This document shows positions 44,235 through 52,865 of a stretch of DNA of 64,000 nt, in pieces (the stretch's first letter is position 1; the number at the start of each line of letters is the position of its first letter). The notes below the pieces were generated by a model. The model was not told the DNA's origin. It ran no database searches and worked only from the letters and a program-made list of their open reading frames with translations. The position numbers were made by a program, and so were the translations under genes. This DNA is from Chloroflexi bacterium AL-N1 (GTDB lineage Bacteria; Chloroflexota; Chloroflexia; Chloroflexales; Roseiflexaceae), in the NCBI GenBank assembly GCA_013122435.1, contig WYDT01000017.1:62001-126000 (forward strand), given 5' to 3'.

Positions 44235-44663
44235 ATGGTGAGAGTCGACATGTCAACATGGCCCATCGTTGTGATTGAGGTGGATGGATTGGCAACAGTA
44301 GTAGCAATGGAAGAGTACAACGCTGCCATGGAAAAACTACTCGATCACGCTGAACAACGACCGGAACGATTTGGCATGATCTATCTCTCTCAGATGACGG
44401 ACGCTGATCACGAACAGCATAAGCGTGAGAAAGCAGCCCAGAAACTCAGTAATGACTGGCTGAAAGTCAACAAAGAACGCATTGGTCAGCAGTGTGTTGG
44501 TATTGCCATGGTGACATTGGCAACGGGCATGATGAAGGTCATGAAACCGATTGCCAAACTGTCGATGAAACGGCTTATGGGTGCCCCTGGCGATGTGTTT
44601 TTTACTCAGGCAGAAGCTGAAGCGTGGATGACTGAGCGCATGGCAACGCCTGAACAAACATAA
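44235..44663 (+). CDS. Small STAS/SpoIIAA-like protein
   Basis: A 142-residue protein with CAGGAGG before the ATG at 44235. The order VVIEVDGLATVVAMEEYNAAMEKLLDH, FGMIYLSQMTD, GIAMVTLATGMMKVMKPIAKL and a closing VFFTQAEAEAWMTERM helix resembles the SpoIIAA-like (STAS-fold) proteins seen in other operons. The fold assignment is tentative. A regulatory or scaffold role within the eight-gene block is possible. Confidence 0.6.
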   Translation: MVRVDMSTWPIVVIEVDGLATVVAMEEYNAAMEKLLDHAEQRPERFGMIYLSQMTDADHEQHKREKAAQKLSNDWLKVNKERIGQQCVGIAMVTLATGMMKVMKPIAKLSMKRLMGAPGDVFFTQAEAEAWMTERMATPEQT

Positions 44664-44705
44664 TCGTGAACATCACGCTATTTTGTATACATGGGGAACA
44701 TCATC

Positions 44706-45353
44706 ATGACACAATTTGATATCTGGATTGGTATTGTCGCGTTATGCTGTAGCATGATTGTCGGTATCAGCGATATGGTCTTATCGGGCCAACCAGTGAG
44801 CGGGGCAGAGCACGTCAAACTTCGCTTTAACTCGGCGCGTGGCAAGTCAGCGAGAGCGTTGCAATTGGCCGGGTTTGCGGGGATTGCGAACATCTTTGTT
44901 GCGCTGGGCTTCTGGCAGTGGTATCGGGCGTTGGCTCCGGCAGGCTTCTGGCTGTCGGTGTTTCCCATTCTGCTACTCGTCATTTTCTTTCTATTGGGGG
45001 TGACGGTTCACTTTATCTGGCCAATTCTCGCGACTCTCTCGCTTGCCGCAGAGAATGCCGCTCCAGAGTCAAAAGCAGCGATTCAGCAATTATATGATAC
45101 GACCTTTCAACGTTACTTTGCGCCATTAGGGATGGTGGCTGTACCGCTTCTGTTGGGCGGTTCGATCTGGTTTGCGGTGGCAGTATTGAGTGGACGCACA
45201 CTGTTCCCGCAGTGGTTTGCCATCTTGTCGCCCGCGTTTCCCGTGTTATCGCTTTATGCCCTGTCACCCCGGCTTCCAGCACCAATTGGTGGCTACATTC
45301 GCGCTAACTTTTTGCATATCATTATTCCAGTGCTGTTTGCGATTTCTAGTTAG
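44706..45353 (+). CDS. Six-helix membrane protein B, paralogue of the 42773 gene
   Basis: A 215-residue integral membrane protein with six predicted helices and the shared GISDMVL..QPVSGAE, RTLFPQWFA and PAPIGGY blocks described for its paralogue. It may form a heteromer with it. GGGGAA lies before the ATG at 44706; an ATG five codons earlier is the alternative. Confidence 0.78.
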   Translation: MTQFDIWIGIVALCCSMIVGISDMVLSGQPVSGAEHVKLRFNSARGKSARALQLAGFAGIANIFVALGFWQWYRALAPAGFWLSVFPILLLVIFFLLGVTVHFIWPILATLSLAAENAAPESKAAIQQLYDTTFQRYFAPLGMVAVPLLLGGSIWFAVAVLSGRTLFPQWFAILSPAFPVLSLYALSPRLPAPIGGYIRANFLHIIIPVLFAISS

Positions 45354-45402
45354 ACGCTGGCTAGTCATGTCGCGTAGTGTAGTAGATGAAAAAAAGGCAA
45401 CG

Positions 45403-46746
45403 ATGAACACAAAACATTTTACGGGTATGCAAGCTTTCTGGTTTATGTGGTTAGGACTGCTCCTTTCATTCACCGGGTCAAGTTTGACGCGCTTTGGCCT
45501 GAGTGTCTGGACTTTTGAGCAGACTAGGAACCCAGAAGCGTACAGTACCTTACTCTTTTTTGCCACAATCCCGCTTGCAGTGGGGTCGCTTTTTGCGGGG
45601 CCCTTAGTGGATCGTTGGAACCGTCGCACGGTGCTGATCATCAGCAACATTATCGCCAGTCTCCCCACTCTCGTTATTATGCTGCTGTATTTCACCGACC
45701 AGATGGCAATCTGGCATCTCTATGTCGCGCTATTTATCAATGGTGTGGCGAATGCCTTCATCCTGCCTGCGTTTGATGCCAGCATCCGTATGCTTGTCCC
45801 TCAGGACCAACTCGGTCGTGCGTCAGGGCTAAGTCAGATGGTACAGTCGCTCGGCATCATTATCGCCCCACCGATAGCAGGTTTGATGCTGGTACAACTT
45901 GGACTTGGCAGTATTTTTATCACCGATTTTGTCACGGTGACGGCGGCGGTTCTGGCATTGTCAGTCATTTTTATACCCCAGCCGATTGATAGCACACACT
46001 CCCCAACCAAGTCAGTCTGGCAGGATTTTCTTTTTGGACTACGCTACATTGTTGAGCGCCCACCATTTGTCTTTCTGATGGCCTATCTAACTCTTATTAT
46101 TTTTGCACAGTCCTTTGTTTATGCCCTCTCAGGACCGTTGGTGTTGGCATTTAGCACTGAGGAAAGCCTGGGATTCGTCTATGGCGCTTTTGGCATTGGC
46201 GGACTGGTGGGTGCAATCATGGTCAGCGCGACAGGTGGCACCCCACGACGGATGAATGGCATTCTCATCAGTGCTTTGATAATGGGCGTTGCCACAATCG
46301 TAACCAGCCTGCGTGCCAATGCCATCTGGATAGGGGCTGGTTTATTCCTCTTTGGTCTGGCTATGACCTATCTCATTGCGCTCAATCGCACCATCTATCA
46401 GGAGAAAGCTGCGCCGGAAGTGCTTGGTCGTGTCTTTGCATTCCGTGTTGTGATTGGCGTTGGTGCACAGGCGGCTGGTTTATTGTTGGCCGGCTTTCTC
46501 ACCGCCAATGTGTTCGAGCCTGGTATGCAGGAAGGAGGGGGACTCACCCCTCTGTTTGGTACGCTGCTAGGAATAGGTGAAGGTCGTGGATCAGCGGTGC
46601 TCATACTGTTGGTCGGCGTTATCATCATTGGTATGACACTCGTTTCAGCACTCATCCCATCGCTACGATTGCTAGAGGATCGGCTTACTCCGCCCACAAC
46701 AGAACCACCCACTATGAGCGAGCAGGAAGTTCCAGCACCGTCCTGA
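45403..46746 (+). CDS. MFS transporter (EntS/YbtX-like group)
   Basis: A 447-residue protein with 12 predicted helices. Motif A appears as GPLVDRWNRRTVL between helices 2 and 3, and the domain order and NRTIYQEKAAPEVLGRVFAFR segment before helix 10 fit the MFS_3/EntS group, which includes siderophore exporters and YbtX. Substrate is not proved. The ATG at 45403 is chosen because the family fold begins at MQAFWFMWLG; an ATG at 45367 is possible, and the longer frame overlaps the membrane-protein gene. Confidence 0.86.
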   Translation: MNTKHFTGMQAFWFMWLGLLLSFTGSSLTRFGLSVWTFEQTRNPEAYSTLLFFATIPLAVGSLFAGPLVDRWNRRTVLIISNIIASLPTLVIMLLYFTDQMAIWHLYVALFINGVANAFILPAFDASIRMLVPQDQLGRASGLSQMVQSLGIIIAPPIAGLMLVQLGLGSIFITDFVTVTAAVLALSVIFIPQPIDSTHSPTKSVWQDFLFGLRYIVERPPFVFLMAYLTLIIFAQSFVYALSGPLVLAFSTEESLGFVYGAFGIGGLVGAIMVSATGGTPRRMNGILISALIMGVATIVTSLRANAIWIGAGLFLFGLAMTYLIALNRTIYQEKAAPEVLGRVFAFRVVIGVGAQAAGLLLAGFLTANVFEPGMQEGGGLTPLFGTLLGIGEGRGSAVLILLVGVIIIGMTLVSALIPSLRLLEDRLTPPTTEPPTMSEQEVPAPS

Positions 46747-46781
46747 TAATTGGTTACTTATATGGAAGAAAGAGAACATAC

Positions 46782-49700
46782 ATGACAACAACAGCCCCAT
46801 CTGTTCAGACCGTCGATGCCCCCACCGAAGACATGCCCGCATCGGCACCGCAAGAGTCGGTGACTGTCAGGAGCTTTATTAATCGACGCCGTAGTTTGTT
46901 GGCATTCTCTGGCCTACTCAGTGCTGTCGGGAATACTGCCGGTCTGTCACCGTATCTGATTATCTACTTTATTGCGGTGGAGATACTCGGGAAATCATTT
47001 GCCGAAGTCAATACCAATTGGCTCTGGACACTGGCCCTCATCGCGCTTGGCACCGTGATTATCAAAGCCCTGGCAACTGCCTTTGCTACTCACATCTCCC
47101 ATATTGTTGCCTACAACGTCCTCTATGATTTGCGGATCGCCATTTCTGAACACCTCGGGCGGTTGCCGCTGGGCTATTTCAGCACCCGTACCACTGGTGA
47201 GATCAAGAAGGTTATCCACGAGGATGTGGAGCAGATGGAAGAAGGTTTGGCCCATATGATCCCGGACCTGATTGGTGGGATCACGGCCCCAGTTATTACA
47301 TTGATTGTGCTTTTTGCGGTAGATTGGCGTTTGGCGTTGGCGACTATTGCCATGTTGCCCTTCGCTGTTGCAATGTATGGATGGGTTGCTTATCGTTCTG
47401 ATATGGCCAAATATAACGCTATCAATGCCAGGATTAATGGTGCTGTCATCCAGTATATTAACGGAATGAAAGTCCTCAAGACCTTTCTGCGTGCTGATGC
47501 TTCATTTCAAAAACTTCGTGACGTTTCCCAGGAGATGCGGAGTTATTATGAAGGACCGTACAGCGCCTCTATACCGACCCTCGCCGTTATTTTTGCCGTG
47601 GTACGTGCCAATCTGTTATTGATTGTGCCATTGGGTGTCTTATTCTATCTCGGTGGAACATTGTCCATCCCAACCTTTGTGCTGTTCCTGGTGCTTGGTA
47701 TGGGCTTTAATCGCCCCATCTGGACTCTCCTTACCAACTATTCAATGGCGGCCTGGCAGGTGAGCCAAGCCAGTAAGCGGATTGAACAGGTGTTGAACGT
47801 ACCGTCGCTAGCCGAGCCGCTTCAGCCACAACAACCAGGCGACGCAACGATTAGGTTTCAAAATGTTCGTTTTGGGTATGATGCGGAGAACCTGTTGTTG
47901 GACAACGTGAGTTTTCAGGTTACCGCTGGGAGTGTGACGGCGCTCGTTGGTCCATCGGGCGCCGGGAAGAGCACCATCGCCAAACTCGTCCCACGTTTCT
48001 GGGATGTCACGGGTGGCAACATCAAGATAGGTAGCGTCGATGTGCGGCAAATCGAGACAACCACATTGATGGATTATGTGGCGTTTGTCTTTCAAGATGT
48101 CTATCTTTTCAATGACACGGTTTACGAAAACATTCGTGTTGGCAAACCGGATGCGACTGAGCAGGAGATTATCGCCGCAGCCAAAGCTGCCCGTTGCCAC
48201 GACTTTATTATGAACGAATTGCCAGATGGCTATCAGACACCTCTTGGTGAAAATGGTGCACGTCTCTCGGGTGGCCAGCGTCAACGACTCAGTGTGGCAC
48301 GGGTGATACTTAAGGATGCGCCGATTGTGGTGCTCGATGAAGCGACGGCGTTTCTCGATCCCGAAAACGAAGCGCAGGTGCAGGAAGCGCTTGCTGCACT
48401 GGTCAGTACGGGCAAAACGGTCGTGGTGATTGCCCATCGCCTGTCGACCATCACTGAGGTTGATCAGATTCTGGTAGTTGATGCCGGGCAGATTGTTGCG
48501 CGTGGCACCCATAAGGAACTCCTTACCACTAGCCCGCTCTATCACAATTTATGGGAGGCGCATGTTGCGGCGAAGGATTGGCAACTGGCACGGCGTGCAG
48601 ACACCTCCCTGGATGGCCAACCAGCCATTTCTGAACACGCCACTGTTCAGACACCGGAACGCGTCAGCACTTTTCGCAACCCGTACACTGGTCTGAATCC
48701 TGATGAAGGTTTGCTCCCAACCCTCATGAAATTAGTCCCCAATCAGCGGCATTTCTACATACGCGGCATCCTCTGGAAGATCCTTGATGGAGCGGTTTCT
48801 GCCTGGCCGAGCATCATCATCTTTCTTATCTTGCTTGAACTATTCCAGCAACCGATCAATACTGAGCGTATCTGGCTTTACGTCGGTGTTTTGGTTGCAC
48901 TTTTCTTCAGTCAGATATTGTTCAACTACCTGGCGCAGCGTTCGTTCTTCAAAGTTGCTGCAGGGATGCAATACGATCTCCGACTGTTTCTGGGCGACTA
49001 TCTACGTCGCCTTCCACTCGGTTTCTTTAGCCGCCGCGACATCGGTACTGTTGATTCGTTGTTTACCACGAATATTATGTTTCTCGATGTGCGTTTTCCC
49101 ACGGATATGTTTATTACAGGTGTGGTAGCACCATCGTTACTCTTCATTGCGATGCTCTTTTTTGACTGGCGTCTCGCGGTGGCTGCCGGAATTGGTTTGC
49201 CGGTGGCATTGTTGGTGTTGCGTGCAACCATGAGCGTCTTCGGACAAATCTGGGAGCGGCAGCGTTTGGCACGCACGCAGGCCAATAGTCGTATGGTGGA
49301 GTACATTCAGGGCATTAGTGTTATTCGTGCGTTTAATCTGGCCGGTACACGGATGTCAACGTTCCAGTCTGCGATAGATGACTATCGGGTGGCCAGCATC
49401 AATACACAAACCAGGATAACGCCTGCCATGGTTGGCTTCCTTTCCACGATGGAGCTTGGCTATGCGGCGTTGATTGCTCTGAGTACGGCGTTGTTTATCG
49501 GTGGCAGTTTAACTCCACAAATCTTTCTCTTATTCCTCTTCATTGGCCTGGCCTTCTACCAGCCGTTGATGATGCTTGGTGAACTAACGGCTTTTCAACG
49601 TATTATTGAGAATGGTGTGCGTAATCTGAATGAGTTCTTGAAAACACCGACGCTGCCTGAGCCAGAACACGCACGTACCCCTGATAGTTTTGCAGTGACG

Positions 49701-50462
49701 TTTGACGATGTTACCTTCCGCTATGAGGACCGGCCTGTCCTCAAGAATGTCAGTTTTACCATTCCTGAACGTGGTATTACGGCACTGGTAGGGCCATCAG
49801 GATCGGGCAAAACCACGATTACCAATCTCATTGCGCGCTTCTGGGATGTCACGAGTGGCACCATCAAGATTGGTGATGTTGATGTGCGGGATATGTATGC
49901 CGACACACTACAATCGCAACTGACGATGGTGTTTCAGGATGTGTATCTCTTTAATGACACTATTCGTGACAACATTGCGATTGGTAAACCGGAGGCGATC
50001 GAGCAAGAGATTATCAATGCCGCCAAACTTGCCCGCTGCCACGACTTTATCATGGCGCTACCACAGGGCTATGACACCATGGTTGGTGAGGGTGGGGCGA
50101 CGCTCTCGGGTGGCGAGAAACAGCGGATCTCGATTGCGCGAGCACTGCTCAAGGATGCGCCCATTGTCATGCTTGATGAAGCCACGGCGTCCATCGACCC
50201 TGAGAACGAATGGCTCATCCAACAGGCGTTCGATGCGCTGGCGGCCCACAAAACCGTGATTGTGATCGCTCACCGCCTAGCGACTCTCCAGCGTGCTGAC
50301 CAGATCTTGGTGCTACGCGACGGTGAATTGATCCAGCGCGGCACCCACGATGACCTGATCGCCCAGGATGGCCTTTATCAACACTTCTGGGAAGAGCGCC
50401 AGAAGGCCCGTACATGGAAATTAGGTTCGACACTTATAGCAAACACAGGGAGTACCGCATGA
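46782..50462 (+). CDS. Double-length ABC transporter (TMD-NBD-TMD-NBD), YbtPQ/IrtAB-like
   Basis: A 1226-residue fusion of two half-transporters. TMD1 covers about 30-330 and NBD1 about 350-590 (Walker A GPSGAGKST near 390, LSGGQRQR, VVLDEATAFLDPENE). TMD2 covers about 670-950 and NBD2 about 970-1210 (GPSGSGKTT near 1004, LSGGEKQR, VMLDEATASIDPENE). Both sites keep the catalytic glutamate and the Q-loop FQDVYLFNDT, so both look active. The two halves share the DVYLFNDT and ARCHDFIM sequences, which indicates descent from one ancestor. Exporter-fold pairs of this kind import metallophores in Yersinia and mycobacteria; the direction here is inferred. It overlaps the next gene by four bases. Confidence 0.9.
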   Translation: MTTTAPSVQTVDAPTEDMPASAPQESVTVRSFINRRRSLLAFSGLLSAVGNTAGLSPYLIIYFIAVEILGKSFAEVNTNWLWTLALIALGTVIIKALATAFATHISHIVAYNVLYDLRIAISEHLGRLPLGYFSTRTTGEIKKVIHEDVEQMEEGLAHMIPDLIGGITAPVITLIVLFAVDWRLALATIAMLPFAVAMYGWVAYRSDMAKYNAINARINGAVIQYINGMKVLKTFLRADASFQKLRDVSQEMRSYYEGPYSASIPTLAVIFAVVRANLLLIVPLGVLFYLGGTLSIPTFVLFLVLGMGFNRPIWTLLTNYSMAAWQVSQASKRIEQVLNVPSLAEPLQPQQPGDATIRFQNVRFGYDAENLLLDNVSFQVTAGSVTALVGPSGAGKSTIAKLVPRFWDVTGGNIKIGSVDVRQIETTTLMDYVAFVFQDVYLFNDTVYENIRVGKPDATEQEIIAAAKAARCHDFIMNELPDGYQTPLGENGARLSGGQRQRLSVARVILKDAPIVVLDEATAFLDPENEAQVQEALAALVSTGKTVVVIAHRLSTITEVDQILVVDAGQIVARGTHKELLTTSPLYHNLWEAHVAAKDWQLARRADTSLDGQPAISEHATVQTPERVSTFRNPYTGLNPDEGLLPTLMKLVPNQRHFYIRGILWKILDGAVSAWPSIIIFLILLELFQQPINTERIWLYVGVLVALFFSQILFNYLAQRSFFKVAAGMQYDLRLFLGDYLRRLPLGFFSRRDIGTVDSLFTTNIMFLDVRFPTDMFITGVVAPSLLFIAMLFFDWRLAVAAGIGLPVALLVLRATMSVFGQIWERQRLARTQANSRMVEYIQGISVIRAFNLAGTRMSTFQSAIDDYRVASINTQTRITPAMVGFLSTMELGYAALIALSTALFIGGSLTPQIFLLFLFIGLAFYQPLMMLGELTAFQRIIENGVRNLNEFLKTPTLPEPEHARTPDSFAVTFDDVTFRYEDRPVLKNVSFTIPERGITALVGPSGSGKTTITNLIARFWDVTSGTIKIGDVDVRDMYADTLQSQLTMVFQDVYLFNDTIRDNIAIGKPEAIEQEIINAAKLARCHDFIMALPQGYDTMVGEGGATLSGGEKQRISIARALLKDAPIVMLDEATASIDPENEWLIQQAFDALAAHKTVIVIAHRLATLQRADQILVLRDGELIQRGTHDDLIAQDGLYQHFWEERQKARTWKLGSTLIANTGSTA

Positions 50463-51145
50463 ACACCATAGTTACCTATCCCAACGGTAGTATGCTTGAT
50501 CATATTGCGTGGGTAGTTCCTGATGTCAAACAGGGCGTCGAACAGATTGCCGATCTGACCGGAGCACAGCCCTTTCTGATGCCCGAACCAGAACCGGGTG
50601 CCTACTACTGGAGTGGTGGTCTGGTCATTGGTGATGGACCACAATTGCTCGAAATTATTGGCCATAACCCAACCTATGAAGGGCAACATCCCTTCTTTCA
50701 TGTCCTACAATCTTTCCCTGAACCACGACTGCTGTTCTGGTATATTGCATTGAATGATTTTGACGCCTTTGCAGCCCAGGCAGATGCAGCAGGAAGCCCC
50801 CTCAGTAACGTCGAGCATTTTGTGCCGCCTGACGAGAGCTTTTCTGAATACAAACGAGGACTGATTGGTGCTCACTTTTCATTTCTTATTCCCAACGTCA
50901 TTCAATTGATACACCGTCGGAAAGATTGGGCACGTCATCCTGATCGCTCATGCGCGTTGCATAGTTTTGTGATTGAACATCCCGAGCCTGAGACACTACA
51001 GCAACGCTATGCTCAACTTGGTATTGTCCAACCTGTACAGCAGGGTGACCAACCAGCACTCCGACTAACACTTTCTACACCAAAGGGCTTGGTGGAATTG
51101 GCGGGTGTTGGTGAGCCTCTAGAGGCGTTGTCGCAAGGTGGTTAG
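50459..51145 (+). CDS. VOC/glyoxalase-like protein, last gene of the block
   Basis: A 228-residue protein starting with an ATG that overlaps the ABC stop (ATGA) and follows GGGAG. Residues 10-110 resemble a glyoxalase_3/VOC half (LDHIAWVVPDVKQGVEQIADLTGAQP, GPQLLEIIGHNP), and the second half shows a similar pattern (HSFVIEHPEPETLQQRYAQLG). The proteins of this fold bind metal or small ligands. Translational coupling to the transporter suggests a shared function. The bidirectional terminator lies just beyond. Confidence 0.82.
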   Translation: MNTIVTYPNGSMLDHIAWVVPDVKQGVEQIADLTGAQPFLMPEPEPGAYYWSGGLVIGDGPQLLEIIGHNPTYEGQHPFFHVLQSFPEPRLLFWYIALNDFDAFAAQADAAGSPLSNVEHFVPPDESFSEYKRGLIGAHFSFLIPNVIQLIHRRKDWARHPDRSCALHSFVIEHPEPETLQQRYAQLGIVQPVQQGDQPALRLTLSTPKGLVELAGVGEPLEALSQGG

Positions 51146-51163
51146 AGAATGGGCTTCTGGGCG

Positions 51164-51254
51164 AAACCTTTAGGGTCTTGAAATGCGGAAGTTTTCCCTG
51201 ATGAAAAAAGAGACCCTAAAGGTTTTTATTGACAGGATTCAACCTTTAGGGTCT
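51164..51254. terminator. Three-arm bidirectional terminator with a shared central arm
   Basis: Arm 1 (51164-51178), arm 2 (51211-51225) and arm 3 (51241-51254) are copies of one 14- to 15-base sequence, with arms 1 and 3 as direct repeats and arm 2 inverted. Read rightward, arms 1 and 2 form a perfect 15-bp stem ending in a T-rich tail, terminating the block. Read leftward, arms 3 and 2 form a 14-bp stem with a 16-base loop followed by CTTTTTTC, a strong terminator for the small gene at 51246. Arm 2 serves both. Arm 3 includes the stop codon of the small gene. Confidence 0.75.
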
Positions 51255-51497
51255 GAAGAGACTATCCGGTATGGAACGAAGAACAGCTATCCGTTTCTGG
51301 TTAGTTGCATTTTCAGTTGTAATATATTGATCAATATATGCTGTAAAAACCTCCCGTTCCTTTTGATCCAATTTCTGGAGACAGTATGCAATCTGTTCTA
51401 ATTGGGCTACGGCTGCATCTGGTTCAACAATCGAGTCATCACTTAATTCAAGAAAAAGAATTTGATCAATAATGATGTGCATGAGCATTTCGTTCAT
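51246..51497 (-). CDS. Small acidic protein, unknown
   Basis: An 83-residue protein with GAGG seven bases before its ATG and a strong terminator overlapping its stop codon, both of which support a real gene. It is helical and acidic (LFLELSDDSIVEPDAAVAQLEQIAYCLQKLDQKEREVFTAYIDQYI), without a recognised domain. The segment DQKEREVFTAYI is reminiscent of sigma-70 region 4.1-like helices but lacks the helix-turn-helix. It faces the eight-gene block. Confidence 0.62.
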   Translation of the reverse strand: MNEMLMHIIIDQILFLELSDDSIVEPDAAVAQLEQIAYCLQKLDQKEREVFTAYIDQYITTENATNQKRIAVLRSIPDSLFRP

Positions 51498-51820
51498 GTA
51501 GTAACCTCTTTTTCTGTGCTCTGGCTCATCGCATTAGAGGTCTTTTATGTCATTGAGCAGATACTCCTGACTGTGTGCCTGTCCTGCCGTTTAGCCCATT
51601 CTGTTCACGAATTTTGACTGATTTTATGGATTAGCTGATCAACTAGTACCCCCTTGATAGAGCATGGTACAATATTAAAATCTCCGTTCAAATACATACT
51701 GATACGCACCGCATACCTCAACGGAGTAGACTGCCAAATCCGAATGCGGGACTCGACCTCTTTGGTAAGACCCCTTCGACTATTTGTCGTTCCCGCGCAC
51801 GTGCGAACACGAGGAAACCT
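51498..51820. other. 323-base interval without a gene
   Basis: This should carry promoters for the small acidic protein (leftward) and the epimerase-like gene (rightward). TACAAT near 51667 is a possible -10 but lacks a spaced -35. No repeat, RNA structure or coding sequence is convincing. Confidence 0.5.
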
Positions 51821-52759
51821 ATGGGACGTTACTTAATTGTTGGTGCCGCTGGCTACACTGGCTCGCGGCTGGCAGCACATTTGTTGAGCCATGGTCATTA
51901 TGTTCGTGGTCTGGTACGCAGCACTGACTCAGACGTTGTTGAACGACTCGCACAACAGGGTATGTCGGTATGGGAAGGTGATATTACCCATCCTGAAGGT
52001 CTTATCGGTGTGGCAAATAGTATTGAGTATGTCTACAATCTCACGTCTCGTATGGTCATTGAAAACGGATCGGTACGGTGTGTAGCTGTTGAGGGCAATC
52101 AAAACCTGATTGCTGCCTGTTCGCGTGCGCGCACCGTGCAGGCATATGTGTTTACCAGCAACATTGCGCCATACGGCAGTCGTGGTGATACCTGGCTCGT
52201 GGAAGACGACGCTGTGTCTCCGGAATATCCGCTTGGTGAAGTTATGATCGAGGCTGAACAAACGATTATGGAGCTAGTGCGCCAACATCATTTCCCGGCG
52301 ATGATCTTGCGGGTTGGTTTTATCTATGGCCCGGAACGTGATTTTATCGAGGCGATTGCCAGCAACACCGCAACGATGATCGGCGACGGACGGAATTATA
52401 TGTCGCGTATTCATGTCGATGATTTGATACATATTCTCACTCAAGTGACGCAGAATGGACAACCTGGCGCAGTCTACAATGTTGCCGATGATGAGCCAAC
52501 CCGTGCCATCGATTTCTACAGTGCGGTGCGACAACGCCTGGGGATGGTCCCGCCGCGTGAGCGCCCCGCTGCTCAAGCGCTCTTTGCTGGTATGGATCCA
52601 TCGGTTGTGGGCATGGTTGCAGCATCAGTGCGTTTGAGTAATCAACGTATCAAAGAAGAACTTGGCATTGAGTTGCGGTATCCCCATTTCCATACGTGGT
52701 TAGATGAACAACTGGGTGAACCTGTGGAAGTATTAAAAGCAATTACTGTTAACGCTTAA
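51821..52759 (+). CDS. NAD(P)-dependent epimerase/dehydratase-like protein with altered active site
   Basis: A 312-residue extended SDR with Rossmann motif GAAGYTGSRLA and a DITHPEGL strand. The usual catalytic Tyr-x3-Lys reads YPLGEVMIEAE, so the lysine is not in place, and the protein may bind a nucleotide without the standard epimerase chemistry. IYGPERDFIEAI and the C-terminal lid (YNVADDEPT) match the family. AGGA precedes the ATG. Substrate unknown. Confidence 0.83.
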   Translation: MGRYLIVGAAGYTGSRLAAHLLSHGHYVRGLVRSTDSDVVERLAQQGMSVWEGDITHPEGLIGVANSIEYVYNLTSRMVIENGSVRCVAVEGNQNLIAACSRARTVQAYVFTSNIAPYGSRGDTWLVEDDAVSPEYPLGEVMIEAEQTIMELVRQHHFPAMILRVGFIYGPERDFIEAIASNTATMIGDGRNYMSRIHVDDLIHILTQVTQNGQPGAVYNVADDEPTRAIDFYSAVRQRLGMVPPRERPAAQALFAGMDPSVVGMVAASVRLSNQRIKEELGIELRYPHFHTWLDEQLGEPVEVLKAITVNA

Positions 52760-52865
52760 TTGCTAAATTGAATGTTTTTTGCAAAGCGGCAGAGTAGTTT
52801 TCCACACGCTGTTCTGTCGTTTTGTTATACAATATCAAGAGTATGTTGTAACGGGAGTTTTGATT

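Noticed and set aside
45190..45402. N-terminal extension of the MFS protein
   Set aside because: The extension overlaps the preceding membrane-protein gene by more than 150 bases and lacks transporter sequence; the fold starts near 45403.
47808..48545. 245-codon minus-strand open frame inside the ABC gene
   Set aside because: It lies opposite NBD1 of a clear ABC transporter, has no domain or ribosome site, and arises from codon bias of the sense gene.
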